From Streptomyces sp. NBC_01481 (GTDB lineage: Bacteria; Actinomycetota; Actinomycetes; Streptomycetales; Streptomycetaceae): a stretch of 64,000 nt of DNA. Positions 15,742 through 24,674 of this stretch are shown piece after piece. The stretch is from the NCBI RefSeq assembly GCF_026339995.1, contig NZ_JAPEPT010000002.1:1225470-1289469 (forward strand), in the 5' to 3' direction. The notes beneath the pieces are model-generated. The model was not told the origin of the DNA. It searched no databases and saw only the letters and a program-made list of their open reading frames with translations. The position numbers and the translations under genes were made by a program. Position 1 is the first letter of the stretch; every line of letters begins with the position of its first letter.

Positions 15742-17127
15742 ATGAGTGCTTCCAGGAGTGAGACCACCAGTGCGCTGGGGCCCGACGAGCCGGACCGGGA
15801 GGGCGCGGGGTTGGACGATTCTGCGCCGGTGCCCGGGTCGGAGTTGCTCGCGGCGCTGCTCGACGGGATGGATGCCGCCCTGTGCGCTTTCGACGCCGGC
15901 GGCACGATCACGCACTGGAACCGCGAGGCGGAGCGGATTCTCGGCTGGTCGTCCGAGGAGGCCGTGGGGCGGCGCGGGTTCGCCGGGTGGGCGGTGCGGA
16001 CCGCGGATGCCGGGGAGGTGCAGGGGCGGCTGATGGCCGCGATGGATGCTCCCGGGCGGCAGGTTCATGAGTTCGCGCTGCTGCGCAAGGACGGCGGGCG
16101 GGTTCTCGTACGGACTCAGTCGGCGCGGGTGCTGGGCGCGGACGGGAAGCCCGCGGGGGTGTACTGCGCGTTCAGCGAGGTGCATGCGCAGATCGACCTG
16201 GAGCGGTCCATCGCGCTGAGCGAGGCGCTGTTCGACGACGCGTCCTGGGGTGTGGTTCTGGTCGATGTGGATCTGCGGCCGACCGTCGTCAACAGCTATG
16301 CGGCGCGCGCGCTGGGCGCGGGGCGTACGTCTCCGCTCGGGCGGCCGCTGGGTGAGCTGGTCGTCCAGGGCGTCGAGGAGCTGGAGGGCGCGCTCCATCA
16401 TGTGCTGGCGGAGGGCGCGCCGCGGGGCCTCGCGGAGCTGTGGGTGACGCTGAGCACGACGCAGGGGGAGCGGCGCCGGTGCTGGCGGAGTGGTTTTCTG
16501 CGGCTGGCCTCGCCGCTGGCGGAGGAGCCGGTGCCGCTCGGGGTGGGGTGGCTGTTCCACGACGTGACGGAGTCGAAGCTGGCGGAGCAGGAGGCGGACC
16601 GGCTGCGCTTCCGGTCGAGTCAGCTGCACCGGGCCGGGCGGGCCGCGGCGGAGTGCGAGGACTCGATGGAGGCGGCGACGGCGTATCTGGACTTCGCGCT
16701 GGCGGGTTTCGCCGACCATGCGCTGCTCGATCTGATGGAGCCGGACGGGGAACGCCTGGTCCGCGCGGCGGCGACCCCGTCGGGTGCGCCGGGCCCGTGC
16801 GTCCCGGTGGTGGGCGGCGGCTTCCCGGTCCGCTATCCGCCGGGCCACCCGGCGCTGCAGGCGGCCGACCGCAATGGTTCGGTCCGGGCGAGCGCGCCCG
16901 CGTCGGCGGCGGCGACGGCTGACTGGGCGGCGGACCGCCAGTGGCCGCGGGACGCGGTGCACGTGCTGTGCACGGTGCTGCGGAGCCGGGGTCGGACGCT
17001 GGGTGTGGTGACGTTCCTGCGGGGGGCGAGCCGGCCGGCGTTCGAGCGGGCTGACGCGATGTATGCGGAGAGTGTGGCGGTGCTGGCGGCGGCGTCGCTG
17101 GACCTGGCGGGGCGGGCGGAGGAGTAA
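15742..17127 (+). CDS. PAS-PAS-GAF sensory protein without an output domain
   Basis: A 461-residue cytosolic protein. The first PAS (about residues 35-150) contains GMDAALCAFDAGGTITHWNREAER; the second (about 155-285) contains LFDDASWGVVLVDVDLRPTVVN and ends with the GWLFHDVTESK segment typical of PAS folds. A GAF-like domain follows (about 290-458). In Streptomyces such arrays usually end in a PP2C/SpoIIE phosphatase or an HATPase; none is present and the frame stops cleanly, so this protein must signal through a partner or be a shortened form. A MITE begins 41 bases after the stop. Ligand unknown. Confidence 0.8.
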   Translation: MSASRSETTSALGPDEPDREGAGLDDSAPVPGSELLAALLDGMDAALCAFDAGGTITHWNREAERILGWSSEEAVGRRGFAGWAVRTADAGEVQGRLMAAMDAPGRQVHEFALLRKDGGRVLVRTQSARVLGADGKPAGVYCAFSEVHAQIDLERSIALSEALFDDASWGVVLVDVDLRPTVVNSYAARALGAGRTSPLGRPLGELVVQGVEELEGALHHVLAEGAPRGLAELWVTLSTTQGERRRCWRSGFLRLASPLAEEPVPLGVGWLFHDVTESKLAEQEADRLRFRSSQLHRAGRAAAECEDSMEAATAYLDFALAGFADHALLDLMEPDGERLVRAAATPSGAPGPCVPVVGGGFPVRYPPGHPALQAADRNGSVRASAPASAAATADWAADRQWPRDAVHVLCTVLRSRGRTLGVVTFLRGASRPAFERADAMYAESVAVLAAASLDLAGRAEE

Positions 17128-17168
17128 GGGCGCGCGCCGCCCGTTGAACCGGGGGCCCGGGCGTCGAC

Positions 17169-17376
17169 CTAGGGCGTGTTTTGGAAGTAGCGCCGTCCGC
17201 CCGAAGGGCGGGCCCCGCGGCGTCTGGTGCGTGCAGTCGCAAGGCGGAGGATCGCCCTCGTACTGGACGTACTTGGGCGACTCCGACAACACCGCGAGTG
17301 CGCGTGCCAGGCGTCGCGGGGTGGGGGTACCTCCCAGGCGAAGCTCTGGGGGAGCGACTTCCAAAACACGCCCTAG
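17169..17376 (+). mobile_element. MITE-like element, copy 1 (208 bp, CTAG ends)
   Basis: The ends are exact inverted repeats of 20 bp beginning CTAGGGCGTGTTTTGGAAGT. CTAG at both edges is a likely target duplication, as seen for IS5-type elements that choose YTAR sites. No transposase is encoded. It sits between the convergent PAS/GAF and SIS genes, and the right CTAG supplies the TAG stop codon of the SIS gene. The core of about 150 bp appears identical to the copy at 35487-35667; this copy has about 27 extra bases near its right end. Confidence 0.75.
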
Positions 17377-18128
17377 TGCCGGAAGAAGATCCGGTCCCTG
17401 TACTCCGTCATCACGCGCCCGTTCCAGTCGTGCCCGCCGTCCACGTTCCCCGAGCGCAGCAGCGGCGGCTCGATGCCCCGCTCCACGAGCTGCTCGGCCG
17501 CCGCCGCCATCGTGGCCTGCATCAGCGCGCTGGTGACGACGGTGGACGCGGGCGCGAACGGCGCCTCGATGCCCTCGTGCGTGAGCTCCGCGTCGCCGAC
17601 CGCGATCTTCGAGTCGAGGACGATGTCGCAGTGGTCCTTCAGGAAGGTGCCGGAGACATGCCGGGACTTGGTCTCTTCCGCGTACGCCATCGACGTCACG
17701 CCGATGACCTTGAGTCCGAGCGCCCGCGCGTTCATGGCCATCTCGACGGGCAGGGCGTTGCGCCCGGACAGGGAGATGATCACGAGGACGTCGCCGGACC
17801 TGGCGGGGCTGGAGTCCAGGACCGCGCCCGCGAGACCTTCCACGCGTTCCAGTGCCGAGCCCAGTGTCGCGGGCATGACGTCGACGCCCACCACGCCGGG
17901 GACGGCGAGCAGGTTCATCAGGGCGAACCCGCCCGCGCGGTAGACGACGTCCTGCGCGGCGAGCGAGGAGTGCCCGGCGCCGAAGGCGAACAGGCGGCCG
18001 CCCGCGGCGACGGTGTCGGCGATAGCGGCCCCGGCGTCGGCGACGTTCGCGGCCTCCTCGTCCCGTACGCGCTGCAGCAGACCGATCGCGGCGTCGAAGA
18101 ACTGACCGGCCAGCTTGCTCTCGCTCAT
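17373..18128 (-). CDS. SIS-domain protein, UPF0309 family
   Basis: A 251-residue sugar-isomerase (SIS) fold protein. The phosphosugar-binding pattern is visible as LFAFGAGHSS (about residues 45-54) and VLVIISLSGRN (about 113-123, the conserved Ser-rich loop). I remember the S. coelicolor counterpart as a UPF0309 protein. The ATG at 18128 is divergent from the iron-repressor gene. The stop codon lies in the CTAG of the adjoining MITE. It probably isomerises or senses a phosphorylated amino sugar; the substrate is not known. Confidence 0.88.
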   Translation of the reverse strand: MSESKLAGQFFDAAIGLLQRVRDEEAANVADAGAAIADTVAAGGRLFAFGAGHSSLAAQDVVYRAGGFALMNLLAVPGVVGVDVMPATLGSALERVEGLAGAVLDSSPARSGDVLVIISLSGRNALPVEMAMNARALGLKVIGVTSMAYAEETKSRHVSGTFLKDHCDIVLDSKIAVGDAELTHEGIEAPFAPASTVVTSALMQATMAAAAEQLVERGIEPPLLRSGNVDGGHDWNGRVMTEYRDRIFFRH

Positions 18129-18362
18129 CGCCGAGCCCTTTCCGTGGGGTGGGAACGCGGATGGGTACGTAAGGAGTACGCAGACGGGCCGCTGGGGGAA
18201 TACCAGTGCCGTCGATCACGTTGCGGTCTGGACCATTCCCCTGTCAATACGCTCTCACCGACGGGCTTCCCCGGGCACGGCACGGTTGTCGGTGGGATGC
18301 GCAAGAATTGAGTCGGGGCCAGCGCACGACTGATTTTCAAGTCACAGCATCGAGGGGCACGT

Positions 18363-19055
18363 ATGTCCGGACTGATCGACACGACGGAGATGTATCTCCG
18401 CACCATCCTCGAACTGGAAGAGGAAGGTGTGGTGCCCATGCGCGCCCGTATCGCCGAGCGGCTCGACCAGAGCGGCCCGACGGTGAGCCAGACCGTGGCG
18501 CGTATGGAACGGGACGGCTTGGTGCAGGTCGCGGGCGACCGCCACCTGGAGCTGACCGAAGAGGGCCGGCGGCTGGCGACGCGCGTGATGCGCAAGCACC
18601 GGCTCGCCGAGTGTCTGCTCGTCGACGTGATCGGCCTGGAGTGGGAGCAGGTCCATGCGGAGGCGTGCCGCTGGGAGCACGTGATGAGCGAGGCGGTGGA
18701 GCGGCGGGTGCTGGAATTGCTGCGCCACCCGACGGAGTCTCCGTACGGGAACCCGATCCCGGGCCTGGAGGAGCTGGGCGAGAAGGCGGAGGCCGATCCC
18801 TTCCTCGACGACGGCATGGTCTCGCTGGCCGACCTGGACCCGGGCGCGGACGGCAAGACCGTGGTCGTACGCCGAATTGGCGAGCCGATCCAGACGGACG
18901 CGCAGCTGATGTACACACTGCGGCGGGCGGGCGTGCAGCCCGGTTCGGTGGTCAGCGTCACGGAGTCCGCGGGCGGAGTGCTGGTGGGCAGCAGTGGAGA
19001 GGCGGCGGAGCTGCAGGCGGATGTCGCCTCGCATGTCTTCGTGGCCAAGCAGTAG
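18363..19055 (+). CDS. dmdR1: DtxR/IdeR-type iron-dependent repressor (DmdR-like)
   Basis: A 230-residue metal-dependent repressor: winged helix (1-70), dimerisation/metal domain (71-140) and a C-terminal SH3-like domain (about 150-230). The metal ligands fall at exactly the positions of corynebacterial DtxR: Met10, His79, Glu83, His98, Cys102, Glu105 and His106. It should repress siderophore and iron-uptake genes when Fe2+ is abundant. The name is given because the UPF0309 gene next to it matches the dmdR1 locus I recall from S. coelicolor; other DmdR paralogues exist. A long antisense frame overlaps it. Confidence 0.88.
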   Translation: MSGLIDTTEMYLRTILELEEEGVVPMRARIAERLDQSGPTVSQTVARMERDGLVQVAGDRHLELTEEGRRLATRVMRKHRLAECLLVDVIGLEWEQVHAEACRWEHVMSEAVERRVLELLRHPTESPYGNPIPGLEELGEKAEADPFLDDGMVSLADLDPGADGKTVVVRRIGEPIQTDAQLMYTLRRAGVQPGSVVSVTESAGGVLVGSSGEAAELQADVASHVFVAKQ

Positions 19056-19606
19056 GGCGGTCGCCGGCGTCGGCCTGTAGCTGTTATTCACCCGCCAGTA
19101 ACCGTTTTCCGTCCGGAATGGCAGCGCCCGGGCGAATCGCGTGCCAGGCTGTGGCTGAGGCATATGACCCGTGGCCGGGGTGGGGGTCCACCCGGCGAAG
19201 CCAGGGGGAGGATCACGGTATGCGCCCGTCGTACGCCCCGCGCGCACCGCAGCGCGCTCAGCACATCGCGTGCACCGCGTACAGCCTGTGCATCGTGCAC
19301 AGCCCGAGTATTCCGCTCGACGACTCGTACGTCCTTTCTTCAGGGGAAGGCCCCGGCGCCCATGGGCGCCGGGGCCTGTCCTCCCCTGTGCTGACCCGGA
19401 GCCCCGAGCTCTCAAGGTCAATCCCCTCGGACCCTCTTCCCCGAGCGGCCCGCCTCCCGCTGAAGATCTCCCCACGGCCACGGGAGTCAATCCTCGAGCG
19501 CGGTCACTCGAACGAGCGGTGTTGCGCGCCAGAACGCGGTTTTCGAATAAAGGTTCGATAGTCTGGCAGGACGAGACGGAGCTCGACCACCGGGGGAGAG
19601 AAGGGG
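19056..19606. other. 551-bp intergenic region with weak ORF and large hairpin
   Basis: No convincing gene is found. An ATG at 19220 has a good GGGGGAGG site eight bases upstream and opens a 113-codon frame to 19561 (start MRPSYAPRAPQRAQHIACTA), but it reads through the terminator hairpin at 19341-19390 and loses coding bias after about 40 codons. It may be a short leader ORF or chance. Confidence 0.5.
19341..19390 (+). terminator. long GC-rich terminator-like hairpin
   Basis: GGCCCCGGCGCCC and GGGCGCCGGGGCC flank AT as a 28-bp palindrome (19349-19376). The stem extends through CAGGGGA (19341-19347) and TCCCCTG (19384-19390) with small bulges. It lies 290 bp after dmdR and would stop read-through towards the hydrolase gene. 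Confidence 0.65.
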
Positions 19607-20482
19607 GTGCCAGGCCAGATGGTGCGGCGCATCGATGTGACCGGAGCCGAGGGCGTACGCCTGGCTGCCTGGGAGTTCGCGGATCCGCCCAAGGGGCGCG
19701 GCGAGGGGGAGCGCTCCCCCGGGGTATTACTGCTCCACGGCCTGATGGGCCGTGCCTCGCACTGGGCGTCGACGGCCCGCTGGCTGGCCGAGCGCCACCG
19801 GGCGGTCGCCCTCGACCAGCGCGGCCACGGCCGCAGCGACAAGCCGGCGGAGGGCCCCTTCACCCGCGAGGCGTACGTCGCCGACGCGGAGCAAGCGGTC
19901 GAACAGCTGGGCCTGGCCCCGGTGACCCTGATCGGCCACTCGATGGGCGCGCTCACCGCCTGGCAGCTTGCGGCCAAGCGCCCGGACCTGGTCCAGGCTC
20001 TGATCATCTGCGACATGCGGGCCTCGGCGCTCGGGGCGGCCTCGCAGCGCGAGTGGGAGGACTGGTTCCGCTCCTGGCCGGTCCCCTTCGCGACGCTCGC
20101 GGACGTACGGAAGTGGTTCGGCGAGGACGACCCCTGGGTGGAGCGCAATAATCCGGCCCGCGGTGAGTTCTTCGCGGAGGTCATGGCGGAGCGGGCGGAC
20201 GGCTGGCGGCCGGTCTTCTCCCGGCGCCAGATGCTCAAGTCCCGCGAGACCTGGGTCCATGACGCGCACTGGGATGAACTGGCCCAGGTCCAGTGCCCGA
20301 CGCTGGTGGTCCGCGGCCTGGACGGCGAACTCGGCCGCGCGGAGGCCCAGGAGATGGTGCGGGTCCTGCCGCGGGGTGAGTACGGGGAGGTGGCGGACGC
20401 CGGCCACCTGGTGCACTACGACCAGCCGGAGGGCTGGCGGACGGCGATCGAGCCCTTCCTCGACGGCGTCCTGACGCCATGA
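19607..20482 (+). CDS. alpha/beta hydrolase
   Basis: A 291-residue alpha/beta-hydrolase. HGLMGRASHWA near residue 45 forms the oxyanion-hole loop, the nucleophile elbow is GHSMGALTAW (about residues 109-118, Ser in the centre), an Asp lies in VVRGLDGELG and the catalytic His in DAGHLVHYDQP near the C-terminus. A GTG at 19607 is used here; an ATG four codons later has a similarly spaced purine-rich site, so the first four residues are uncertain. Esterase, lipase or epoxide-type activity is possible; the substrate is unknown. It stands alone on this strand. Confidence 0.88.
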   Translation: MPGQMVRRIDVTGAEGVRLAAWEFADPPKGRGEGERSPGVLLLHGLMGRASHWASTARWLAERHRAVALDQRGHGRSDKPAEGPFTREAYVADAEQAVEQLGLAPVTLIGHSMGALTAWQLAAKRPDLVQALIICDMRASALGAASQREWEDWFRSWPVPFATLADVRKWFGEDDPWVERNNPARGEFFAEVMAERADGWRPVFSRRQMLKSRETWVHDAHWDELAQVQCPTLVVRGLDGELGRAEAQEMVRVLPRGEYGEVADAGHLVHYDQPEGWRTAIEPFLDGVLTP

Positions 20483-20688
20483 GCGCGGCGCCTCGCCGGA
20501 TCGCGAACTTCTGGGCGGGGCGCCGGAGTTACGGACAGGGCCTGGTCCCTGCGGGGACGGGGACCGCCATCAGCCGTGGCGGCAACGGCTGGGCGGTCGG
20601 CGAGGTCGGCTTTGTGGCGTTCAGGTTCGAGGCCGTCTACTGCGGGGGAGCGCTGACGGCCTCGTGGAACGTCGGGTGGGCGGCCCGG

Positions 20689-21168
20689 TCAGAACGAGAA
20701 GACCGCGCCGCCGCCCATGCGTCCTTCCATCTCGCACGGGTTGCCGTACATGGCCGACCAGTCGACCCGCTTGCCCTGCCAGACACCCTGGGCGCTGATC
20801 ACCACGGGGTTCCACTGGCGCGTACACATCTTGTGCGAGGTCTCCTCCGCCAGCGCGGCGAACTGGCCGTCGACGATGCGCAGTTCCGTGCACGCGGCCG
20901 CGGCGGCGGGGTGCGTGCCGTCGGGGCGCGGGGCGCAGGTCAGGGTGACGGCGCGCTCCACCGTGGCGGTCGCGGTGGTCTCGCCCATGCCGATGGTGAG
21001 GACGAGGGCCGAGGGGGCGTACAGGCTCTTCGCCTGGGCGGGCTGCTGCGTGGGCTGCGTGGCCTGCTGGGGCTGGGCGGCCTGTGCGACCCCGGTCGCC
21101 GTGGTGCCGGTCAGCACAAGTGCGGATGCCGTGGCGACTGCGGCGACTGTGTTTCGGATGTAACGCAT
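20689..21168 (-). CDS. secreted subtilisin inhibitor-like (SSI) protease inhibitor
   Basis: A 159-residue secreted protein with a Sec signal peptide (basic RYIRN, hydrophobic stretch, GVAQAA cleavage region near residue 31), a Gln/Pro-rich linker and the SSI domain. Four Cys (78, 93, 115, 145) match the two SSI disulfides, and GVWQGKRV and NPCEM are family signatures. Aligning to classical SSI, whose reactive loop reads MCPMVYDP, this protein has MCTRQWNP, so P1 is Arg117 and P1' Gln118. That predicts inhibition of trypsin-like proteases rather than, or besides, subtilisin. SSI proteins are usually produced in quantity during aerial growth. Confidence 0.9.
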   Translation of the reverse strand: MRYIRNTVAAVATASALVLTGTTATGVAQAAQPQQATQPTQQPAQAKSLYAPSALVLTIGMGETTATATVERAVTLTCAPRPDGTHPAAAAACTELRIVDGQFAALAEETSHKMCTRQWNPVVISAQGVWQGKRVDWSAMYGNPCEMEGRMGGGAVFSF

Positions 21169-21613
21169 GTGTGAAAACTCCTTCGCTCGGGGGGTGATTG
21201 CGGTCGGGAGTCTTGCGCATGCGGACAGTGAGTGCACATCGATCGCGCGTTTCCGGCCGCGTACGTTCGTTCGGTGGTGACCGAATGGTCGTTCGGGCAG
21301 CTCGGGACGGGTGCGGAGGGGTGTCCAACATGTGGACGATCTTCGGTGGTGCAAGAGAAAACTATCTTCTGAGCTGCGCAGATGTACGGACGACTCTCCG
21401 TGCGAGAAGGCCGCATCGTCTGGAAACTGCCGCTCGGTCAGGGGCGTTGCGACGGCCGTGAGTTCCGCCTGCGGAGGCGGAACGTATACGGGTGCTAATC
21501 CTTCCGACACGCCGAGCGGCGAGACATTCTGATCCGACCCGTGCGAGATCGCTGACGGTCCGTGGATTCCGCATCTACCTTGAGTACGGTCTCCGAGTCT
21601 CAGGGAGTGACGC
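21169..21613. other. 445-bp divergent promoter region
   Basis: It separates the SSI gene (minus) from the beta-propeller gene (plus) and must hold both promoters. I see no reliable gene in it. The plus gene has AGGGAG at 21602-21607 as ribosome-binding site. No clear inverted operator stands out. Confidence 0.5.
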
Positions 21614-23719
21614 ATGGAACGCAGGCGGTTATTGCATGCCGGGGCCGGGTTCGCACTGGCGTCCGTGGCGGGGCAGATCGCGGTCCCGGGCACGGCGAAG
21701 GCCGACCCCGCAGGCACCACCAGCACGGCAGACCCAGCCGGCCGAGCCGGCGCGACCAGCACCACCGGTGACACGAGTACGACCACTGGGGTGGAGGACT
21801 GTTCGGGTCCTCCCCTCTCGACCTACGGCGTCGCATCGTTGACGGCCGCGATAGTAGGCATGACAACCCTCGGCGACCGCGCGTACATCGTCGCCCGCGG
21901 TCAGAACCCGCCGCTCCTCGGCGAGATCGATCTGACGTCCAGAACCCTCACCAGAACCGTCCGGCTCGGGCGCGGCGAGGGCGGCTGGGCGGCGACCGTA
22001 TCGGGCGGGCAGGTCTACCTCGGGACCTATCCGTTCCCGGACATCTACCGTTTCGACCCGGCCACCGGCGAGGTGAAGCTGATCGGAACGGTGGGCCCGT
22101 CGGGCGGTTTCGTCTGGTGCCTGACCACGGCGCCCGACGGCACCGTCTACGCGGGCACTTCGCCGCGCGGCGAAGTGTGGGAGTACAAGCCGGCCACCGG
22201 CACCCTGCGCAATCTCGGCAACGCCGTGCCTGGCCAGCAGTACGTACGCGCGATCGCCGCCGACGACCGGTACGTCTACGCGGGCACACTGCCGTCCGGC
22301 TATGTCGTGGCGTACGACCGGGCGACCGGTGTGAAGACGAACCTCACGCCGGCGCCCTACGGTGGCGCGGCCGCCATGATCGCCCGCGGCGGCCGGGTGA
22401 TCGCGGCGCTCACCAAGTACCTCGTCGACATGGCGTCCGACGGCAGCGACGCACGGGTGATCGCGACGCCGGCGGCCGAGCGGCTGATAGACGCGATGAC
22501 GATGACGGAGGACGGCACGCTGTACTGCGTCGGCCGCCCCACCGGAACCGTCTACCGGCGGGACGGCGACACGCTCGTGCCCGTCGTCGCGCCGGTGAGC
22601 GGCGACGAGCACCGAGCGCTGATCCCGCTCGACGGGGGCAGGACTCTGCTCGGCGGCGCGGGCAGCGGCCGGCTCTGGTGGCTCGATGTGGCCGGCGGCA
22701 AGTCGGACATACTGGAGCTGATCGACGCGGGCCTGTCCGGGCCGGATCCCGTGCAGTCCATGACGTACGGGTCACACGGGTCGGTCCACGTCGGCGGGCA
22801 CTTCTCGATCACGACGCACCGGCCGGAGCACGGCACGCCCAAGAGGGTCAGGGTCGCGGGCGAGCCGAAACAGCTGCGGGTGATCGACGGCAAGGTGTAC
22901 GCGGCGATGTACCCGAGCACCGAGGTGATCGAACTCGACCCGGACCGCGGCAGGGTGAGGTCACTGGGCTTCATCGACCACGAACAGCAGCGGCCGACGG
23001 ACTTCGCGCGCTTCGGCCGCGAACGCCTGCTGCTGTCGAGCGCCCCGGGCGTCGGCCTGCTCAAGGGCGCGCTGACCGTGGTGGACACCTGGCGGTGCAG
23101 ACTCCAGGTCTACCGGGACGTCATCGTCGACCAGAGCGTGATGTCGGTCGCGCTGGACGACCGGCACGGGTGTCCGATCGCGTATCTCGCCGGTGACACC
23201 TGGGGCGGCGGCAGCGTGCCGCCGACCCGGCCGAGCGCGACGATCGCCGCCTTCGACCTGCGGCGCCGCGAGGTGCTGTGGGAGGTCGCACCGGTCGAGG
23301 GGTACGCGAGCATTCAGCACATCGAGGTGTGTGACGGTGTGCTGTACGGGGTCTACAAGCGCCTCGCGGGCGCCTGGTTCGCGATGGACCTCCAGACGCG
23401 TACGGTCCTGCGGACGGGCAAACTGCCGAGCTACGGCGAACTGAGCGTCCACCGTGGTCAGGTGTACGCCTCGGTGTTCGGCGGGCTGGTCTACCGGCTC
23501 GGACCGGGGCTCGACGAGCCCCAGGTGGTGCTCGGCGGCCTCGGCGACGGCTGGTACAACCCGCCGCAGCTGGCCTGGGAACGGTCGTCCTGGTACGCCT
23601 GGGGCGTCGCAGGCCGCGATCTGGCCAGGCTCCGGCTGAATCCGTCGTGCCCGAGCGGGGTCGATACGAGGGTGCGGCCGCCGGACGAGGCAATACTGGA
23701 GTCGCTGCTCGCGAACTGA
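21614..23719 (+). CDS. secreted beta-propeller-like protein
   Basis: A 701-residue exported protein. Its N-terminus (ERRRLLHAGAGFALASVAG) has a basic patch and hydrophobic run like a Tat or Sec signal; the next 35 residues are a Thr/Ala/Gly-rich linker. The rest shows repeated short beta units such as VYLGTYPFPDIYRFDPATGEV, VYAGTSPRGEVWEYKPATGT and VYAGTLPSGYVVAYDRATGV, typical of a PQQ/YncE-like propeller. There are no obvious catalytic residues. It could bind a cell-wall or extracellular ligand; the function is unknown. Start is the ATG preceded by AGGGAG. Confidence 0.82.
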   Translation: MERRRLLHAGAGFALASVAGQIAVPGTAKADPAGTTSTADPAGRAGATSTTGDTSTTTGVEDCSGPPLSTYGVASLTAAIVGMTTLGDRAYIVARGQNPPLLGEIDLTSRTLTRTVRLGRGEGGWAATVSGGQVYLGTYPFPDIYRFDPATGEVKLIGTVGPSGGFVWCLTTAPDGTVYAGTSPRGEVWEYKPATGTLRNLGNAVPGQQYVRAIAADDRYVYAGTLPSGYVVAYDRATGVKTNLTPAPYGGAAAMIARGGRVIAALTKYLVDMASDGSDARVIATPAAERLIDAMTMTEDGTLYCVGRPTGTVYRRDGDTLVPVVAPVSGDEHRALIPLDGGRTLLGGAGSGRLWWLDVAGGKSDILELIDAGLSGPDPVQSMTYGSHGSVHVGGHFSITTHRPEHGTPKRVRVAGEPKQLRVIDGKVYAAMYPSTEVIELDPDRGRVRSLGFIDHEQQRPTDFARFGRERLLLSSAPGVGLLKGALTVVDTWRCRLQVYRDVIVDQSVMSVALDDRHGCPIAYLAGDTWGGGSVPPTRPSATIAAFDLRRREVLWEVAPVEGYASIQHIEVCDGVLYGVYKRLAGAWFAMDLQTRTVLRTGKLPSYGELSVHRGQVYASVFGGLVYRLGPGLDEPQVVLGGLGDGWYNPPQLAWERSSWYAWGVAGRDLARLRLNPSCPSGVDTRVRPPDEAILESLLAN

Positions 23720-23758
23720 GCGACGGAGCACACCGAGCGTTGCCCGTCGTGCGGGACG

Positions 23759-23786
23759 AACCCGTCAGCCGATCGGCTGGCGGGTT
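23759..23786. terminator. bidirectional terminator between convergent genes
   Basis: AACCCGTCAGCCG (23759-23771) pairs with CGGCTGGCGGGTT (23774-23786) with one G-T pair and a two-base loop, followed by a T. It includes the stop region of the minus-strand gene and would also end the beta-propeller transcript. Confidence 0.7.
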
Positions 23787-24613
23787 TCCGTACGCACCTT
23801 CACCGTCGCCTCCGCCATGGCCTTGAGGTCGACCTCCTGCGGGGACTGCTTCGCGGTCTCGGGCGTCACGATGGCCACCGACGCACTGGTGTTGCCGTCG
23901 GCCCAGGCGCACATCGGGAGCGTGGTCTTCCCGCCCGTGGTCTGCTGAGTGACCACAACCTGGCAGCTCACTGGCACGTCCGAGCCGGCCGGAGTGAAGT
24001 CCGCCGCAGGCACGACGATGCTGGAGCCGTCCGCCTGCCCGGCGCCCGCCAGCAGTTTCGTACGGGCCAGATCGGGGTCCTTGATACGGCCGTGAAGGCC
24101 CGAGATGACCAGGACACCGGACTCGGACGCCGACACGTACTGGGCCACGGAGCCCCGGGGGTCGCGGATATTTGCCTCGCTCGTTCCCGCCAGCGCGCCC
24201 TGGTGCTTGTCCGACTGGTCGTCGGCGAGCTTGTATTTTCCGTCGAGCAGCGTCGGGGGGAGGGTGAGCCGGTACTCCGCCTTCGGGAAGCCCGCTCCCG
24301 TGGCTCGCTCTCCGGCGGGACGAATGACGTTGTTCACCAGCCAGGCAACAGCGACGAGTGCCGCGATGGACGCCACCACGATGCTGAGGACCATGACCGT
24401 GCGGTCCTTCTTCGGCGGCGGTACGGGAGGCGCCATCGGCAGGCCGCCCCAGCCGCCGGGGCCGCCCGCACCCGGGTAGGGCTGCTGCTGGTACGGGCCG
24501 GGAGGCGGCCCCCCGTACCCCTGCGGGTTCTGCGGGTACTGAGGCTGCTGCGGGTACTGCGGGTTCTGCGGGTACTGAGGCTGCGTGTAGGGGTTCGGGG
24601 GCGGCGTAGACAT
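23765..24613 (-). CDS. Pro/Gln/Tyr-rich single-pass membrane protein
   Basis: A 282-residue protein. Residues 1-75 are a cytosolic Pro/Gln/Tyr/Gly-rich tail with repeated PQYPQ units; one transmembrane helix follows (VMVLSIVVASIAALVAVAWL, about 75-94); the remaining 185 residues form an extracellular domain with two Cys (QVVV and MCAW contexts). Proteins with this layout are frequent in Streptomyces and mostly uncharacterised. The start is the ATG at 24613; an in-frame upstream extension contains no ribosome-binding site. Not obviously in an operon with the ABC genes, which are 61 bases upstream on the same strand. Confidence 0.8.
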   Translation of the reverse strand: MSTPPPNPYTQPQYPQNPQYPQQPQYPQNPQGYGGPPPGPYQQQPYPGAGGPGGWGGLPMAPPVPPPKKDRTVMVLSIVVASIAALVAVAWLVNNVIRPAGERATGAGFPKAEYRLTLPPTLLDGKYKLADDQSDKHQGALAGTSEANIRDPRGSVAQYVSASESGVLVISGLHGRIKDPDLARTKLLAGAGQADGSSIVVPAADFTPAGSDVPVSCQVVVTQQTTGGKTTLPMCAWADGNTSASVAIVTPETAKQSPQEVDLKAMAEATVKVRTETRQPIG

Positions 24614-24674
24614 GATCGCCACGCTATCCGCCCGCCGCCACACGCGGGCGCCCGCCCCCTCAACCCTCCCCGGC

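Noticed and set aside
20479..21174. 231-codon plus frame over the SSI gene
   Set aside because: It is antisense to a clear SSI gene with conserved Cys and signal peptide.
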